Shown piece after piece: positions 61,580 to 64,000 of a stretch of DNA of 64,000 nt. The notes under the pieces are model-generated. The model saw only the letters and a program-made list of their open reading frames with translations, was not told where the DNA came from and searched no databases. A program made the position numbers and the translations under genes. Source of the DNA: Phoenix dactylifera (lineage: Eukaryota > Streptophyta > Magnoliopsida > Arecales > Arecaceae); contig NC_052395.1 in assembly GCF_009389715.1 (NCBI RefSeq), positions 2,542,001-2,606,000 of the forward strand, read 5' to 3'. Positions within the stretch are counted from its first letter, which is position 1; the number at the start of each line of letters is the position of its first letter.

Positions 61580-63350
61580 GTCTCTGGATGGTGTTCCGGC
61601 TGCCCTTATTGGCTGTTCTTCAACTGTTTGTCTTTGGAAGAGTTTTAGTTGAAGACTTCTCAAGTAGAATCATGAAACTGTTTTCGTCTTTTTCTTCTGT
61701 TTTACCTTTAAGTTTTCTGGGAAGTTAGTTTAACTTGAGATGCTTTATCTGCTTGGTTGATTATGAGTTTGAAACAGTGTAATGGTTAGATGATTTTAAG
61801 CCCTTCATATTTTTATAGACATCCACCTTATTATTTGGTACGTCTATTTAACATGAAGATATGGAGTGGAATATTCTGCCTCTGCATTCACTATATCATA
61901 TCATCAAAAGTGTCTGTGCCCTATTCTCTGTGAAGGGTTATGAGCAACACTATTAAATTGAATGTAGCACATCTGGATTTTGTCATGCAACGCTTTTTAG
62001 GATATGCTTGATAAGCCTTTTCTTATTCCCATTATGCAACCTAGGTAGCTTTTTCCTGAACTAGTAATCTATATTGAGGCTTATTTCTTTTTTTCCTTTA
62101 GAAGAAATGGTAGAAAGAAATGAGCTAATGATAATCTGCTTCGTTGGAATACAGAGAATTCTCATGTCCTAGAGTTGCTACCCACCCGAACACGGAGCTC
62201 GGAAGTATTTTGCCAATGTCCCTAGCGAATATGTCTAAACCAGGAGCAAGAATTGGATAAAAAACAAATTGGTATTCGGTGCATTTTTGTGATAGGATGG
62301 AGCAAACCAAGGGATTTTTTAATAAAAAAATCTTTTTATTTTCCATCGGAATGGAGCGAACTGAGGGTTAGGATCCAGAAAATACACAGCCAATTGACAA
62401 GCCATGCCCTGTCTATGATTTATCCTTAAGGGTTGGAGAATAATCTCCAATCCATGACTGATGCATGAGACAACAGCTGAATCTCATAGAGCAGAGGATT
62501 AATGATTTTGAGCTGATGCAATCTGGAGGCCCTTCCAGGCTACTTGAAGCTCTGGCTAACAGCGCAGCCGCATCCCGTATTACGATAAGGTAGCATCTTA
62601 TATGATGACCCAGCATCCACCTCTGTTTCCCTACCGTGCCTCAGAATAAACGGATTTATCATGTGTAATACCTTGAAGAGGAACTTGAAGAATGCTTTGT
62701 GTAACAGTCTTAAAAAGTTTTTTTTCATCCATACAAAGAGCGTGGGTGTTTTGCCCTCTATATCGAAGAGCAGGCTTTGTCACAACAGAGCACTCCATGT
62801 ATCCAAAGCATTTGACAACGCCAGGTAGACGAAGCAAGTAGAACATATGAACTGAAAGATAAAATCTTTGACCACAGGCAGTAACGAAGATGCAGAAGGC
62901 AAATCCATCAGCAAGTTACTAACATGTCAAGTATATTTGAAATATGCAGTCTGACTTAATATCCAAGAGCAGGCTTTGTCACAACGGATAAGAACACTAC
63001 ATGAACACCAAAGGACAGCTGGTAGAACATACGAACTAAGAAGCAAAATTTTTGCATACTTAAGACCATGTCAGCACATGGCCATTTACACCATATAATA
63101 AGCATATGATAATTTTCACGAATCTAGGAGAACTTTGCCACTTTGCAGACCGACAGCTTTTGTTTTAAACGGACATAGTAAATGTGTCTGTTCTCACACG
63201 TTCAAACCATGCATGGTTTCTAAAAGTTTTCATCATCATTTACACATAAAATAAGCAACCAATAACCCACAATGTTTGCCGCTCCAAACTTGCAACTTCA
63301 GGGACGATCAATAAGGCAAACATTTGCCTTTGAGAAGGAAGAAGTTAAAT
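61580..63350. other. 3' UTRs and spacer between the convergent eL28 and RAB genes
   Basis: No further gene recognised. A partial direct repeat about 200 bp apart starts with AGAGCAGGCTTTGTCACAAC at about 62767 and 62966, followed by GTAGAACATATGAACT / GTAGAACATACGAACT. Confidence 0.6.
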
Positions 63351-64000
63351 CTAAGAGCAACAGCTGCTCTTCTGGGCAACAGGCTGACCTCGCATTTGTA
63401 CAGTAGCAGGTCTGTTGGCATTCATAGCTGGTTGGCTTGCCATGCTGCATCCAAAAATTCAGCAGGGTTATCAAGTCTGCTCAGTATTTATAATTGGAAT
63501 TACAATAACATAGGCATCACTAGGTTATGTATTGTTATGGATGATATGCTTGTATGGTCAACATTCAATTCAAGTGCATCAAGATACTATGGTATCCGAG
63601 GATCATCTAGAACCCTAAGAAGAAAATGGAGAGCTTGCTGACATAAATAAAAAAGTAGTAGAAGCTCACCGATTCTTTATCTCTGCTGCCATGGTCATAA
63701 ATGCCTTCTCAACATTGGTAGCATCCTTGGCACTGGTCTCCAAGAATGGTATCCCAATCTCATCAGCAAATGCCTTAGAAGCAGCAAGACTAGATACTAT
63801 TAGTTGCCAAAGAGATCAAGTGACGACCTCATATGAGAAAATATAAGTAGCTTTTGCCTGATCCTTGAGAACACATTGCATAATAATAGAAACTAGCCAA
63901 AAGAACCTTAGCAACATATACAACATATACCTTCCCAGTTTCATAGGAAACCACTCTATTAGCAGCCAGATCACATTTGTTTCCAACCAAAAGCTTGTTC
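63351..64000 (-). CDS. RAB1/RABD-type small GTPase, C-terminal part (3 exons, 5' end beyond window)
   Basis: Exons in transcript order: >64000-63931, 63773-63670, 63444-63351. The protein reads [23 protein letters not shown] (G4 motif NKCD, guanine binding), then [25 protein letters not shown] (G5 motif ETSAK), then [20 protein letters not shown] and a tail [14 protein letters not shown]. The paired cysteines are the site of geranylgeranyl attachment. Rab1/RABD proteins drive ER-to-Golgi vesicle transport. The sequence matches the RABD2 pattern best, but the missing N-terminus prevents a firm subclass call. It converges on the eL28 gene. Confidence 0.95.

Noticed and set aside
62125..62346. 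A 73-aa minus-strand open frame between eL28 and RAB
   Set aside because: No recognisable motif or splice context; probably chance.

Overview
This is nuclear DNA of a seed plant. It shows long spliced genes with GT-AG introns, many plant-type retroelements, and protein-coding exons that match plant families. The 10.6-kb intron loaded with nested LTR elements, the dense LINE remnants and repeats rich in CGGTACCG and AGCTC motifs would suit a large monocot genome such as a palm. That organism call is an inference and I hold it weakly.

Five protein genes were reconstructed exon by exon, and all reading phases close. (1) + strand 2992-26909: a glutamate-dehydrogenase-like protein of 632 aa with an N-terminal zinc-finger/basic extension. 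(2) - strand 35049-29332: an RWD-domain protein of the RWDD1/GIR2/DFRP2 type, 252 aa. (3) + strand 39717-49210: a PWWP-domain protein of the At1g51745 type, 849 aa. (4) + strand 57948-61579: ribosomal protein eL28, 148 aa. (5) - strand 64000-63351: the 3' part of a RAB1/RABD small GTPase that runs off the window. Genes 1-2 converge, 2-3 diverge, 3-4 are in tandem and 4-5 converge. As I recall the Arabidopsis locus names, genes 1-2-3 correspond to At1g51720, At1g51730 and At1g51745, so this looks like a conserved gene block.

Region by region. 1-2130 holds the 3' half of a LINE (- strand) ending about 100 bp before the GDH-like transcription unit. Intron 3 of the GDH-like gene holds a 444-bp MITE. 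Intron 13 holds a nest: a broken Ty3 element (-), split by a 2.4-kb solo-LTR-like insertion that itself carries a 271-bp CGGTACCG-rich MITE, and bordered by two copies of a foldback element. The 3' UTR carries a tandem duplication of the last coding segment. 27.3-29.3 kb is intergenic with a 511-bp truncated LINE flanked by a perfect 15-bp target duplication. 35.1-39.7 kb, between the divergent genes, holds a LINE scrap, a solo LTR and a tRNA-derived SINE. Intron 2 of the PWWP gene contains a tandem TRIM retrotransposon with three LTRs of 137 bp each. 50.2-57.2 kb is a LINE graveyard ending about 80 bp from the telo box of the eL28 promoter. Intron 2 of eL28 holds a tandem amplification of about 590 bp.

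The most interesting signal is the GDH-like gene. It has kept the whole GDH fold and the nucleotide-binding glycine motif but lacks the catalytic lysine, and it carries a CxxC...H...H finger and a basic, nuclear-localisation-like stretch. It may be a nuclear glutamate-dehydrogenase pseudoenzyme or an enzyme of changed function.
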